From: DATHTC01 sp050262775
GTDB lineage: Bacteria > Actinomycetota > Thermoleophilia > Gaiellales > Gaiellaceae
Direction: 5' to 3'
Length of the DNA stretch: 18,328 bases
NCBI GenBank assembly: GCA_050262775.1
Contig: JBLNEO010000070.1
Span: forward strand, 1-18,328
Part shown: in pieces, positions 1 to 7,144 of the stretch
Layout: each line of letters opens with the position of its first letter
How positions within the stretch are numbered: position 1 is the stretch's first letter
Notes under the pieces: generated by a model
What the model was told of the DNA's origin: nothing
The model's database searches: none
What the model saw: the letters and a program-made list of their open reading frames with translations, nothing else
Made by a program: the position numbers and the translations under genes

Positions 1-360
1 TTCGGCGCGTTCCTCGACTCGCTCGTCGACCGGGTCGGCGAGGGGTTCATGCTGGGCGCCGTCGCCCTCGTGTTCGCCCGCGACGGGAACGAGGTCGCCG
101 TCGCGGCCACCGCCGCCGCGATCGCAGGATCGTTCCTCGTCCCCTACGCGCGTGCGAAGGCCGAGGCGCTCGGCTTCCGCGGCGACGTCGGCATCGGCTC
201 GCGCGCGGAGCGCGTGGTCGTCATCTCGGCGGGGCTGATCCTCGCCCCGTGGGGCGTGCTGCCGTGGGCGGTGGGGCTCCTCGCGGTGACGGCCTGGGTC
301 ACGGTCGTCCAGCGCGTGCTCCACGTTCGGCGGGAACTCCGCAACGCCGGTCGGGCATAG
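1..360 (+). CDS. CDP-alcohol phosphatidyltransferase (phosphatidylinositol-phosphate synthase-like), 5' truncated by window edge
   Basis: The open frame runs in from base 1 without a start, so the N-terminus lies outside the window. The first residues, GAFLDSLVDR, fit the end of the CDP-alcohol phosphotransferase signature (G-x3-D-x3-D, the metal-binding aspartates). They are followed by about four hydrophobic segments, as in the C-terminal half of this membrane enzyme family. Such enzymes move a phosphatidyl group from CDP-diacylglycerol to an alcohol. In actinobacteria the inositol enzyme uses inositol-1-phosphate, the product of the synthase encoded 46 bp downstream, so that substrate is the best inference. 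Phosphatidylglycerophosphate synthase cannot be excluded, because the DG-x2-AR half of the motif is not visible. Confidence 0.8.
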   Translation, partial: FGAFLDSLVDRVGEGFMLGAVALVFARDGNEVAVAATAAAIAGSFLVPYARAKAEALGFRGDVGIGSRAERVVVISAGLILAPWGVLPWAVGLLAVTAWVTVVQRVLHVRRELRNAGRA

Positions 361-370
361 CACTGATGCG

Positions 371-396
371 ATTGCTAGCACATTCGTGCTATCAAT
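371..396. promoter_or_regulatory. Palindromic operator candidate with overlapping -10 upstream of the RHH-inositol phosphate synthase gene
   Basis: Two 11-bp arms, ATTGCTAGCAC (371-381) and GTGCTATCAAT (386-396), are inverted repeats with one mismatch around a 4-bp centre (ATTC). The site sits between the stop of the preceding gene and ATG 407. Its right arm contains an extended -10-like stretch (TGC TATCAAT, 387-396), so a bound protein would cover the promoter. The A+T content is far above the surroundings. The adjacent gene begins with two DNA-binding ribbon-helix-helix repeats, which makes autoregulation the simplest reading. I see no second copy in the window. Confidence 0.7.
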
Positions 397-406
397 CGTT
401 CCGGAG

Positions 407-1873
407 ATGGCTCGTGAACGACGCGACGTGCTCGTCCGCATGCCGGCGAGCGTCAAGGAGCGCCTGACCGCCGAGACGGCGGCGCGCGGCTCCTCCCTGA
501 ACGACGTGGCCGTGGGCGTGCTCGCGGCCGCGTTCGGCGTCGCCTTCGAGCCGTCCGGGCGCAAGGGCGCGCCGCCGCGCAGCGAGCGCGGCGACGTCCT
601 CCTCCGGATGCCGCCGGCGCTGAAGGACCGGCTCGCGCGACGCGCCCGCGAACGCAAACGCAACCTCAACGACCTGATCGTCGAGACGCTCGCCGAGCGA
701 CTCGGGGTCCCGAACGGAAAGGACACCATGGCCGCAAGCACCGGGAACGGCAACGGCCGCGTCGCCGACGACGGGAAGGTCCGCGTCGCCCTCATCGGCG
801 TCGGCAACTGCGCCAACTCGCTCCTCCAGGGGGTCGAGTACTACAAGGACGCGCCGGTAGACCAGTTCGTGCCGGGTCTCATGCACGTCAACCTGGGCGG
901 GTACCACATCCGCGACATCGAGTTCACGGCGGCGTTCGACGTCGTCGAGGGCAAGGTCGGCAAGGACCTCTCCGAGGCGATGTGGGCGCACCCGAACGAC
1001 ACGATCAAGTTCGCCGACGTGCCCGCGACCGGCGTGACGGTCTCCCGCGGGATGACCCACGACGGGCTGGGCACGTACCTCTCGCGGATCGTGACGAAGG
1101 CGCCGGGCGAGACGGACGACGTGATCGGGATCCTCAAGGAGACGAAGACGGACGTCGTCGTCAACTACCTGCCGGTCGGGTCGGAGATGGCGACGAAGTG
1201 GTACGCGGAGCAGATCCTCGAGGCCGGCTGCGCGATGGTGAACTGCATGCCGGTCTTCATCGCGCGCGAGGCGTACTGGCAGCGCCGGTTCGAGGAGCGC
1301 GGGCTGCCGATCATCGGCGACGACATCAAGTCGCAGGTCGGCGCCACGATCACGCACCGGGTGCTCACGTCGCTCTTCCGCGAGCGCGGCGTCCACCTCG
1401 ACCGCACGATGCAGCTGAACGTCGGCGGCAACTCGGACTTCCTCAACATGCTGGAGCGGGAGCGCCTCGAGTCGAAGAAGATCTCGAAGACGAACGCCGT
1501 CACGTCCATGCTCGACTACGACATGGGCGCGAAGAACGTCCACGTCGGGCCGTCGGACTACGTGCCGTGGCTGACCGACCGCAAGTGGGCCTACATCCGC
1601 CTCGAGGGCTCGTCGTTCGGCGACGTGCCGCTGAACATCGAGTTCAAGCTCGAGGTGTGGGACTCGCCGAACTCGGCCGGCATCGTCATCGACGCCGTCC
1701 GCATGGCGAAGCTCGCGCTCAACCACGGCGTGGCAGGCGCGCTCGAGGGCCCGTCGTCGTACCTGATGAAGTCGCCGCCGAAGCAGATCGTCGACGACGA
1801 GGCGTACGAGGCGACGGAACGGTTCATCGCGCAGTACGCGCGCGCGACGAAGCCCGCCGGCGCCGCCGTCTGA
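407..1873 (+). CDS. ino1: Inositol-3-phosphate synthase with N-terminal tandem ribbon-helix-helix domains
   Basis: The enzyme converts glucose-6-phosphate to inositol-3-phosphate with NAD, in the cytoplasm, as the first step toward phosphatidylinositol. From residue 108 to 488 the protein matches the actinobacterial Ino1 type: Rossmann motif VALIGVGNCANS (about 127-138), GDDIKSQVGATITH (about 294-307), NVGGNSDFLNM, and DYVPWLTDRK. Residues 7-45 and 63-101 are two ribbon-helix-helix-like repeats (DVLVRMP... and DVLLRMP..., each ending LND...LA...GV), about 46% identical to each other by eye. ATG 407 is chosen because GTG 386 lies inside the palindrome. An in-frame ATG at 728 with AAAGGA four bases upstream would give a 381-residue enzyme of normal length, so a short form may also be made. 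No stop interrupts the join. Confidence 0.92.
   Translation: MARERRDVLVRMPASVKERLTAETAARGSSLNDVAVGVLAAAFGVAFEPSGRKGAPPRSERGDVLLRMPPALKDRLARRARERKRNLNDLIVETLAERLGVPNGKDTMAASTGNGNGRVADDGKVRVALIGVGNCANSLLQGVEYYKDAPVDQFVPGLMHVNLGGYHIRDIEFTAAFDVVEGKVGKDLSEAMWAHPNDTIKFADVPATGVTVSRGMTHDGLGTYLSRIVTKAPGETDDVIGILKETKTDVVVNYLPVGSEMATKWYAEQILEAGCAMVNCMPVFIAREAYWQRRFEERGLPIIGDDIKSQVGATITHRVLTSLFRERGVHLDRTMQLNVGGNSDFLNMLERERLESKKISKTNAVTSMLDYDMGAKNVHVGPSDYVPWLTDRKWAYIRLEGSSFGDVPLNIEFKLEVWDSPNSAGIVIDAVRMAKLALNHGVAGALEGPSSYLMKSPPKQIVDDEAYEATERFIAQYARATKPAGAAV
718..730 (+). promoter_or_regulatory. Internal ribosome binding site and ATG for a short inositol phosphate synthase form
   Basis: AAAGGA (718-723) lies four bases before an in-frame ATG (728-730). 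Initiation here would produce MAASTGNGNG... and omit both ribbon-helix-helix repeats, leaving the usual Ino1 length of about 380 residues. The site could be a relic of the ancestral start before fusion, or a live second start. The sequence alone cannot decide. Confidence 0.45.
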
Positions 1874-1881
1874 TCGAGGAG

Positions 1882-1914
1882 CGGAGCGCGGCCGTCTCCC
1901 ACGGCTGCGCTCCG
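1882..1914 (+). terminator. Hairpin terminator after the inositol phosphate synthase gene
   Basis: CGGAGCGCGGCCGT (1882-1895) pairs with ACGGCTGCGCTCCG (1901-1914), 13 of 14 positions complementary, with a five-base loop, starting 9 bases after the stop codon. Only a short TTCTC follows, not a long T tract, as is common in high-GC genomes. Confidence 0.65.
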
Positions 1915-2028
1915 TTCTCGCACGCGTCCGTGCCGGATGTGTGCCGGCTCGCGAACGGCCACTAGCCCTCGCGATCGGCGGCGGCTACCACGGAGGGGCA
2001 CTCGTCCCCCAGCCGATCGGAGCCGCCC

Positions 2029-3120
2029 ATGCCGTTCGTCCGCCTGCTCGCGCTGCTCGTCGTCGCGGGCGCCCTGCTCGTCTCGTCCGCCTCCGGAAGC
2101 GGCACAGCCGGGATCGTCGTCAGCCAGGTGTTCGGCGGCGGCGGGAACTCCGGCGCGCCGTACCAGAACGATTACGTGGAGCTGTTCAACCGCGGATCCT
2201 CGTCCGTGGATCTCTCCGGCTGGTCGATCCAGTACGCGACGGCGACCGGGACGTCCTGGTCGGCGACCGCCCTGGCCGGCTCGATCCCGGCCGGAGGGTC
2301 GTATCTGGTCCAGCTCGCGGGCGGCGCGAACGGCGCGCCGCTCCCCGCGCCCGACGCCACCGGCACGACGAACCTCGCGGCGACGAGCGGCAAGATCGCC
2401 CTCGTCCGCGACGCGACCGCCCTCACCTGCGGGGCGTCGCCGGGGAGCTGCTCTGCCGTCGCGTCCGTCGAGGACCTCGTCGGCTACGGCACCGCGTCCG
2501 ACTACGAAGGTGCGGGTCCGGCGCCTGCCCTCAGCGCCACGACCGCGGCGATCCGTGCGGGCGACGGCTGCACCGACGCCGACGCGAACTCGACCGACTT
2601 CGCGTCCGCCGCACCGTCACCGCACAACAGCGCCGCAGCGCTCCGCCCGTGCTCCGTCGTGCCGCCCCCGCCCACCGGCGGCGTCCCGGCCGACGCGGCG
2701 GTGCAGGTCGAGGTGCAGCCTGCGCTGTCGATCTCGCTCGAGCGCTCGAGCATCGACTTCGGACGGACGACGCCGGGCGTCGCACCCGCGGCGGTGTCGG
2801 AGCGCGTCACGATCGTCAGCAACAACGCCGCCGGATACGCGCTCGCCGTGGGCCGCACGCCGTTCTCGCCGGCCGACCTGCCGCTCGCGCTGCAGGCTTC
2901 GGCTCCCGCGGGCGGGCAGCTGGCGTCCGCGTTTGCCGGTGGGGCGTTCGTCGGGATCCCCGCGGCGCCGAGCCCCGCGATCTCCGTCGGGACGACGAGC
3001 GCCCCGAGCGTCGCCGCCGGCGATGTCTGGTCGACGAACGTCGGGTTCCTCAACCCGTTCCCGAACGCCGCGCCAGGCCGCTACTCCGCGACGCTGACGT
3101 TCACCGTCATCGGCCGCTAG
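2029..3120 (+). CDS. Secreted lamin-tail-domain protein with C-terminal beta-sandwich domain
   Basis: ATG 2029 is preceded by GGAG at six bases. Residues 1-24 form a signal peptide (hydrophobic LLALLVVAGALLV then a small-residue cleavage region). Residues about 27-208 fit a lamin tail domain: GIVVSQVFGGGG, NDYVELFNRGSSSVDLSGWSIQY, then DGCTDADANSTDF and PSPHNS near its end; four cysteines (134, 141, 181, 208) could form disulphides. A proline-rich linker (PPPPTGG) leads to a C-terminal beta-rich domain (about 222-363) ending in TLTFTVIGR. Lamin tail domains in bacteria occur on exported nucleases and surface proteins as a presumed adhesion module; no catalytic domain is seen here. The stop overlaps the next start (TAGTG), so the two proteins probably work as a pair outside the membrane. 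The exact role is unknown. Confidence 0.85.
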   Translation: MPFVRLLALLVVAGALLVSSASGSGTAGIVVSQVFGGGGNSGAPYQNDYVELFNRGSSSVDLSGWSIQYATATGTSWSATALAGSIPAGGSYLVQLAGGANGAPLPAPDATGTTNLAATSGKIALVRDATALTCGASPGSCSAVASVEDLVGYGTASDYEGAGPAPALSATTAAIRAGDGCTDADANSTDFASAAPSPHNSAAALRPCSVVPPPPTGGVPADAAVQVEVQPALSISLERSSIDFGRTTPGVAPAAVSERVTIVSNNAAGYALAVGRTPFSPADLPLALQASAPAGGQLASAFAGGAFVGIPAAPSPAISVGTTSAPSVAAGDVWSTNVGFLNPFPNAAPGRYSATLTFTVIGR

Positions 3121-3878
3121 TGGTCGCCGCGCTCCTCGCAGCAACCGCCCTGCTCGCGCCCGCCGCTCCGGCGGGCGCGAGCGCCGCGCGGCCGCTCGTC
3201 TCGCTCTCGGCGTCGCCCTCGCGCGTCGCGCTCGACGGAGGCGGAGCGACCCGGATCGAGGTCACGAACGTCGGCACCGCCGTGATCGCCGTCGCGGTGT
3301 CCGCGGAGGGACTCGCACTCGACCTCCGCGGCCGTCCGTCGGTCGCGCGCGGGCGCTCCGCGCGGAGCGCCGCGCCGTGGCTGTCGGTCCGTCCGCGCTC
3401 GCTCGTGCTGCGCCCGGGACGGACCGCTGCCCTCGCGGTCGCGGTGACGCTCCCGCGACGCGCCGAGCCGGGCGACCACCACGCGCTCCTGCTCCTGACG
3501 TCGCGGCCACTCGCCCGCGGCGGCGTGAGCGTCCGGATGCGGCTCGGCGTCCGTGTGCTCGTGCGTGCGCCCGGCACGGTCGTCCGCCGGCTCGTCGTCC
3601 GGGCCGTCCGCGTCCGGCGCTCGGCCGGTGCCCGCACGCTCGAGGTCGCGCTCGAGAACCGCGGGAACGTCACCGAGGAGCTCGTGCGCGGGCGCATCGC
3701 GCTCCTGCTCGTGCGGCGGGGTCGCACGTTCGCGCGGCTTCGTCCGGCGCCGCGCGAGCTGTTGCCGAGGAGCCGCGGAGTCGCTTCCGCCGTCTACCGC
3801 GGCCGCGCCCGCGGCCGTGTCGTCGTCCGCGTCGCGATCCGGAACGGCGCCTCGCGCAGCTTCCACGTCCGCCTGTGA
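3120..3878 (+). CDS. Secreted beta-sandwich protein, WxL-interacting (DUF916)-like
   Basis: The start is GTG 3120, sharing its G with the stop of the upstream gene. From there the protein (252 residues) opens with a signal peptide (VAALLAATALLAPAAPAGASA). The longer upstream frame that reads into it has no such sequence and overlaps the real lamin-tail gene. The body looks like two immunoglobulin-like beta-sandwiches: one around VSLSASPSRVALDGGG to the EPGDHHALLLLTSRP strand pair, and one around RTLEVALENRGNVTEE. That layout recalls DUF916/WxL-interacting surface proteins and pilus-chaperone-like folds, but I see no C-terminal anchor. The protein is very arginine rich. A role as extracellular partner of the lamin-tail protein is inferred from translational coupling only. 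Confidence 0.75.
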   Translation: MVAALLAATALLAPAAPAGASAARPLVSLSASPSRVALDGGGATRIEVTNVGTAVIAVAVSAEGLALDLRGRPSVARGRSARSAAPWLSVRPRSLVLRPGRTAALAVAVTLPRRAEPGDHHALLLLTSRPLARGGVSVRMRLGVRVLVRAPGTVVRRLVVRAVRVRRSAGARTLEVALENRGNVTEELVRGRIALLLVRRGRTFARLRPAPRELLPRSRGVASAVYRGRARGRVVVRVAIRNGASRSFHVRL

Positions 3879-3925
3879 TGACGCCTTGAGGATTTGCGGC
3901 ACGAGGCGCATGCTGAAGGGCGTCG

Positions 3926-4786
3926 GTGGCCCTGCGGATGCTCCTGACACTCGTCGCCGCGCTCGGCGTCGCGGCTCCGGCGGCCCCGGCCGGCGCGGCG
4001 GGCGATCGCTCGGTCGCGGCGCTCCAGGTCGGGCTCCAGGCGCGCGGCGTCTATCACGGGTCGATCGACGGCGTCGCAGGCCCGGCGACGGAGGCGGGCA
4101 TCCGTGCGCTCCAGCGCCGCTCGGGCCTGGCCGTCGACGGGGTCGCCGGGCCCGCGACGCGCAGGGCGCTCGGCGCGCTGGGGCGCGGGACGCTCGGGTC
4201 GCGGATGCTCCGCACGGGGAGCGTCGGGTGGGACGTCGCCGAGCTGCAGTTCGCGCTCGCGTGGCACGGCTTCCCGTCGGGACCGTTCGACGGCCGGTTC
4301 GGGCCACATACGAAGGGCGCGCTTCGGCGCTTCCAGGGATGGGCCGGGTTGCGTCGGGACGGCGTCGCCGGCACCGGGACGATCCACGCGCTCGGCGGGC
4401 CGATCCCCTCGTCGACCGTCACGATCGCGGCCCCGCTCCCGACAGCCCCCGACGGCGGCTTCGGCCCCCGCGGCAACCGCTTCCATACGGGCCTGGACTA
4501 TCCCGTGCCGGCCGGGACACCCGTCGCCGCGCCGGCCGACGGGACGGTGACGTACGCGGGCTGGCTCGACGGCGGCTGGGGCAACGTCGTGACCATCGCC
4601 GTCGGCGAGGGAGTCCGAACGATGCTCGCGCATCTGTCGCAGGTGGACGTCGGCGTGGGCCAGCGCGTGGAGCAGGGGGCGATCGTCGGGCTCGTCGGCG
4701 CGACCGGGCGGACGACGGGTCCGCACCTCCATCTCGAGGTTCGTCTCCGCGGCGCGGCGGTCGACCCGCTGTCGGCGCTCGGGTAG
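3926..4786 (+). CDS. Secreted M23 (LytM-type) peptidase with two peptidoglycan-binding domains
   Basis: GTG 3926 has GAAGGG five bases upstream and gives a signal peptide (residues 1-25, ending PAGAAG). Two peptidoglycan-binding-1 repeats follow (about 28-84 and 98-155; DGVAGPAT and the diverged DGRFGPHT mark equivalent loops). The M23 domain covers about 185-285, with the zinc ligands in HTGLD (H187, D191) and HLHLE (H269), and the catalytic histidines H236 (LAHLS) and H267. All key residues are present, so it should be an active endopeptidase cutting peptide cross-links in the wall, or an activator of such an enzyme. It follows the secreted pair by 47 bp and fits a wall-remodelling role. 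Confidence 0.93.
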   Translation: MALRMLLTLVAALGVAAPAAPAGAAGDRSVAALQVGLQARGVYHGSIDGVAGPATEAGIRALQRRSGLAVDGVAGPATRRALGALGRGTLGSRMLRTGSVGWDVAELQFALAWHGFPSGPFDGRFGPHTKGALRRFQGWAGLRRDGVAGTGTIHALGGPIPSSTVTIAAPLPTAPDGGFGPRGNRFHTGLDYPVPAGTPVAAPADGTVTYAGWLDGGWGNVVTIAVGEGVRTMLAHLSQVDVGVGQRVEQGAIVGLVGATGRTTGPHLHLEVRLRGAAVDPLSALG

Positions 4787-4791
4787 CGGGA

Positions 4792-4797
4792 TACGCT
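4792..4797 (+). promoter_or_regulatory. -10 element for leaderless glycosyltransferase-PHP gene
   Basis: TACGCT lies exactly eight bases before the GTG at 4806, inside the 19-bp gap after the peptidase gene. There is no convincing Shine-Dalgarno, so transcription probably starts at or next to the GTG. The same TAnnnT-N6-9-start layout recurs at other genes here. Confidence 0.55.
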
Positions 4798-4805
4798 CCC
4801 GGTGC

Positions 4806-6533
4806 GTGCGCATCTGCCTCGTCACGCCCTTCGACTGGTCGCAGCCCCACGACGTCAACGAGCACGTCGCCGGGGTCGCGGCCGAGCTCCGCCGCCTCGG
4901 CCACGAGGTGACGGTCCTCGCGCCCTCGAGCCGGCCGCGGGACCTGCTCGAGAGCCGCCGCGCGCTCGACGCCGGCACCGACCGCGAGGTGCTGGCGATC
5001 GGTCCGGCCGTGCCGGTGTCGCGCCGCAGCCGCCTCGGCGTGCCGCTCGGCTCGCGCACGACGCTCGGCCTCGCGCTCCAGGCCGGGTCGTTCGACGTGA
5101 TCCACGGGTTCGAGCCGGGGATGCCGAGCCTCTCGTACCTCGCGCTCCGCGACGGGAAGGCGCTCGCCGTGGCGAGCTTCCTCTCGGCGAGGCGGCTCGG
5201 CTATCCGCCGGGCAAGGCGCAGCGTGAACGGCTGCTCGGCCGCCTCGACGCGCTCGTCGCGGGGAGCGACCGGGTCGCGACCGCGGCCGCCGTGCGGTTT
5301 CCCGGCGAGTACGCAGTCCTCCCGGTCGGGGTCGACCTCGAGCTCTTCCGGGCCGGCGAGAAGGAGCGCCTGATCGTCGTCGAGTGGGCGCCGCCGGAGC
5401 GCCAGCTCGTGCGGGCGGTCGTGAAGACGATGCGCGAGCTGCCGGACTGGCGCCTGCTCGTGCTCCGGACGCGCCCGCTGGCGGGCCGGCCGTACGTCCC
5501 GCGCGACCTCGTCGCCCGCGTCACCGTCCGCACGCTGCGCGACGGCGAGTCGCGTGCGCCGATCTTCGCCGCGGCGTCGATCTTCGTCCCCGCGCCGTTC
5601 GGCCGCGAGCGCCTTCGCCTGGAGGCGGCCGCCGCCGGCGCGGCGCTCGCCTCGCCGCCCGGCGTCGAGTCGCAGCCCGAGCTCGCGGCCGCGGCGATGG
5701 CGCGGCTGGCCGAGGACGACGCGCACCGCGCGCGCCGCGCCGACGCCGACCACGCGGCCGCCGAGCGGTCCTCGTTCGCCGCCGTCGGAGCCGAGCTGGA
5801 CTCGCTCTACACCGCCCTCGCGACCCGCCGGCGCACCCGCACGCGCGACGTCGATCCGCTCGGCGGCCGTCCCTGGATCCTCGCCGACCTCCACATGCAC
5901 ACGCGCTGGTCGCACGACTGCTCGATCGAGGTCGCCGAGCTGCTCGACCACGCCGAGGCGGAGGGTCTCGGCGCGATCGCGGTGACCGACCACAACGTCT
6001 TCGGCGGGGCGCTCGAGGCCGTCGAGCTCGCCTCCGGCCGGGAGCTGATCGTGGTCCCCGGCGAGGAGGTGAAGACGGACGGGCAAGGCGAGGTGATCGG
6101 CCTCTTCCTCCGCGAGGAGATCCCGCGCGGGATGTCGTTCGCCGACACGATCGCCGCGATCAAGGCCCAGGACGGGATCGTCTACGTCCCCCACCCGTTC
6201 GACCGTCTCCATGCGATCCCGGACGCGGCCACGCTCCGCCGCCACCTGGCGGACATCGACGTCTTCGAGGCCTACAACGCGCGACTCCTCTTCGACGCGT
6301 ACAACGACGAAGCGGCGCGGTTCGCGGCGAAGTACAACCTGGTCGTCGGCGCCGGCTCGGACGCGCACGTGCTCCAGGGGGTCGGCACCGGCGTCGTCCG
6401 CATGCGCCGCTTCAACGACCGCGACGAGTTCCTCCTGAGCCTCCGGACGGCGCAGATCGTGCCCCGGCCGAAGTCGCTCGCGTACCTGCAGGGCCTCAAG
6501 TGGATCGCGCAGGCCAAGGAAAGGGTCCGCTAG
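4806..6533 (+). CDS. Fusion of a GT4 (PimA-like) glycosyltransferase fold and a PHP metallohydrolase domain
   Basis: Residues 1-340 resemble a GT-B glycosyltransferase of the PimA type: MRICLVTPFDW, the GHEVTVLAP strand end, VIHGFEPG, and LPVGVDLELF. Residues 355-575 are a PHP domain with intact metal ligands: H363 and H365 (DLHMHT), D371, D395-H396 (VTDHN), E420 (PGEE), H463 (PHPFDR), and D519 and H521 (GSDAH). The glycosyltransferase half looks decayed. The GR...K donor-phosphate site is replaced by VVEWAPPERQ (191-200). The first glutamate of the EX7E motif is absent in PAPFGRERLRLEAAAAG, although the second (E273) remains. PHP domains act as phosphoesterases, so cleavage of a sugar or inositol phosphate is conceivable. 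GTG 4806 is chosen because it yields the standard MRI N-terminus. Confidence 0.88.
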   Translation: MRICLVTPFDWSQPHDVNEHVAGVAAELRRLGHEVTVLAPSSRPRDLLESRRALDAGTDREVLAIGPAVPVSRRSRLGVPLGSRTTLGLALQAGSFDVIHGFEPGMPSLSYLALRDGKALAVASFLSARRLGYPPGKAQRERLLGRLDALVAGSDRVATAAAVRFPGEYAVLPVGVDLELFRAGEKERLIVVEWAPPERQLVRAVVKTMRELPDWRLLVLRTRPLAGRPYVPRDLVARVTVRTLRDGESRAPIFAAASIFVPAPFGRERLRLEAAAAGAALASPPGVESQPELAAAAMARLAEDDAHRARRADADHAAAERSSFAAVGAELDSLYTALATRRRTRTRDVDPLGGRPWILADLHMHTRWSHDCSIEVAELLDHAEAEGLGAIAVTDHNVFGGALEAVELASGRELIVVPGEEVKTDGQGEVIGLFLREEIPRGMSFADTIAAIKAQDGIVYVPHPFDRLHAIPDAATLRRHLADIDVFEAYNARLLFDAYNDEAARFAAKYNLVVGAGSDAHVLQGVGTGVVRMRRFNDRDEFLLSLRTAQIVPRPKSLAYLQGLKWIAQAKERVR

Positions 6534-6559
6534 AGGCGAACCTGGGTAGGGCCTCCCCG

Positions 6560-7144
6560 ATGCCTGTGGCCACCGACGAGATCTACGAGAAGTACCTGCA
6601 AAAGGCGATCACCGAGATCAACGAGCTCGGGCACGAGGTCGCCGCCGCCGCAGGCTCCGAGCGCATCCCCGTGGTCGGCTCGGGGCACCCGCTGGCCGAC
6701 GTCCTGCTGCTCAAGTACCGCCCCCGCGGGGCGGAGCTGCAGGAGGGCGTCGCGTTCTACGGTCGCTCCGGCCAGGCGATCCTGAAGTCGCTGCAGCGGC
6801 TCCGGGTCGACCCGATGGCCGTCTACGGCACCAACTGCCTCAAGTTCGCCGTCCAGGAAGCAGACGAGGCGCGACCGTGGCTCGCGCGCGAGCTCCACAT
6901 CGTGCAGCCGAAGCTCGTCGTCGTGATGGGGCCCGAGGCGCTGGCGTTCCTCAACGCCCTGGCGTTCCCGCTGGCGGACGAGCTCGCGGACGTCGAGGGC
7001 GAGCTGCAGCGCTTCACGCCGACGATCCAGGCGGTCGTGACCCCCGACGTCGACGAGTCGCTCGACGAGCAGGCGGCGAAGACCCGGTTCTGGAAGGCGT
7101 TCAAGGTCGTCGGAGGCTGGTGGGCCGAGCTCCCGCCGTACTGA
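6560..7144 (+). CDS. Uracil-DNA glycosylase superfamily protein with degenerate active-site motifs
   Basis: The 194-residue protein follows the layout of family 4-type uracil-DNA glycosylases: a first loop at 39-44 (VGSGHP), YGRSGQAILKSL (67-78) matching the family's GRAG..L segment, TNCLKF (91-96), and LVVVMGPEALAFL. The usual GE(A/G)PG..E catalytic loop is changed to GSGHP, and the second motif, normally HPS or HPA, reads TPDVDESL (161-168). There is only one cysteine (C93), so the family 4 iron-sulphur cluster is missing. The fold is probably kept while base-excision activity is doubtful. ATG 6560 is preceded by GGGTAGGG. It lies 26 bp after the fusion gene and overlaps the next gene, so the three may form one transcript. 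Confidence 0.72.
   Translation: MPVATDEIYEKYLQKAITEINELGHEVAAAAGSERIPVVGSGHPLADVLLLKYRPRGAELQEGVAFYGRSGQAILKSLQRLRVDPMAVYGTNCLKFAVQEADEARPWLARELHIVQPKLVVVMGPEALAFLNALAFPLADELADVEGELQRFTPTIQAVVTPDVDESLDEQAAKTRFWKAFKVVGGWWAELPPY

Noticed and set aside
392..1726. A 444-codon minus-strand frame opposite the inositol phosphate synthase
   Set aside because: Antisense shadow typical of high-GC codon usage (Val/Asp/Arg repeats, no domain); the plus-strand gene is certain.
1941..3119. Long N-terminal extension of the second secreted protein
   Set aside because: It lies out of frame over the well-supported lamin-tail gene; the signal peptide begins at GTG 3120.
4419..6368. A 649-codon minus-strand frame opposite the GT-PHP gene
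   Set aside because: No recognisable domain and biased composition; the opposite strand encodes intact PHP motifs.
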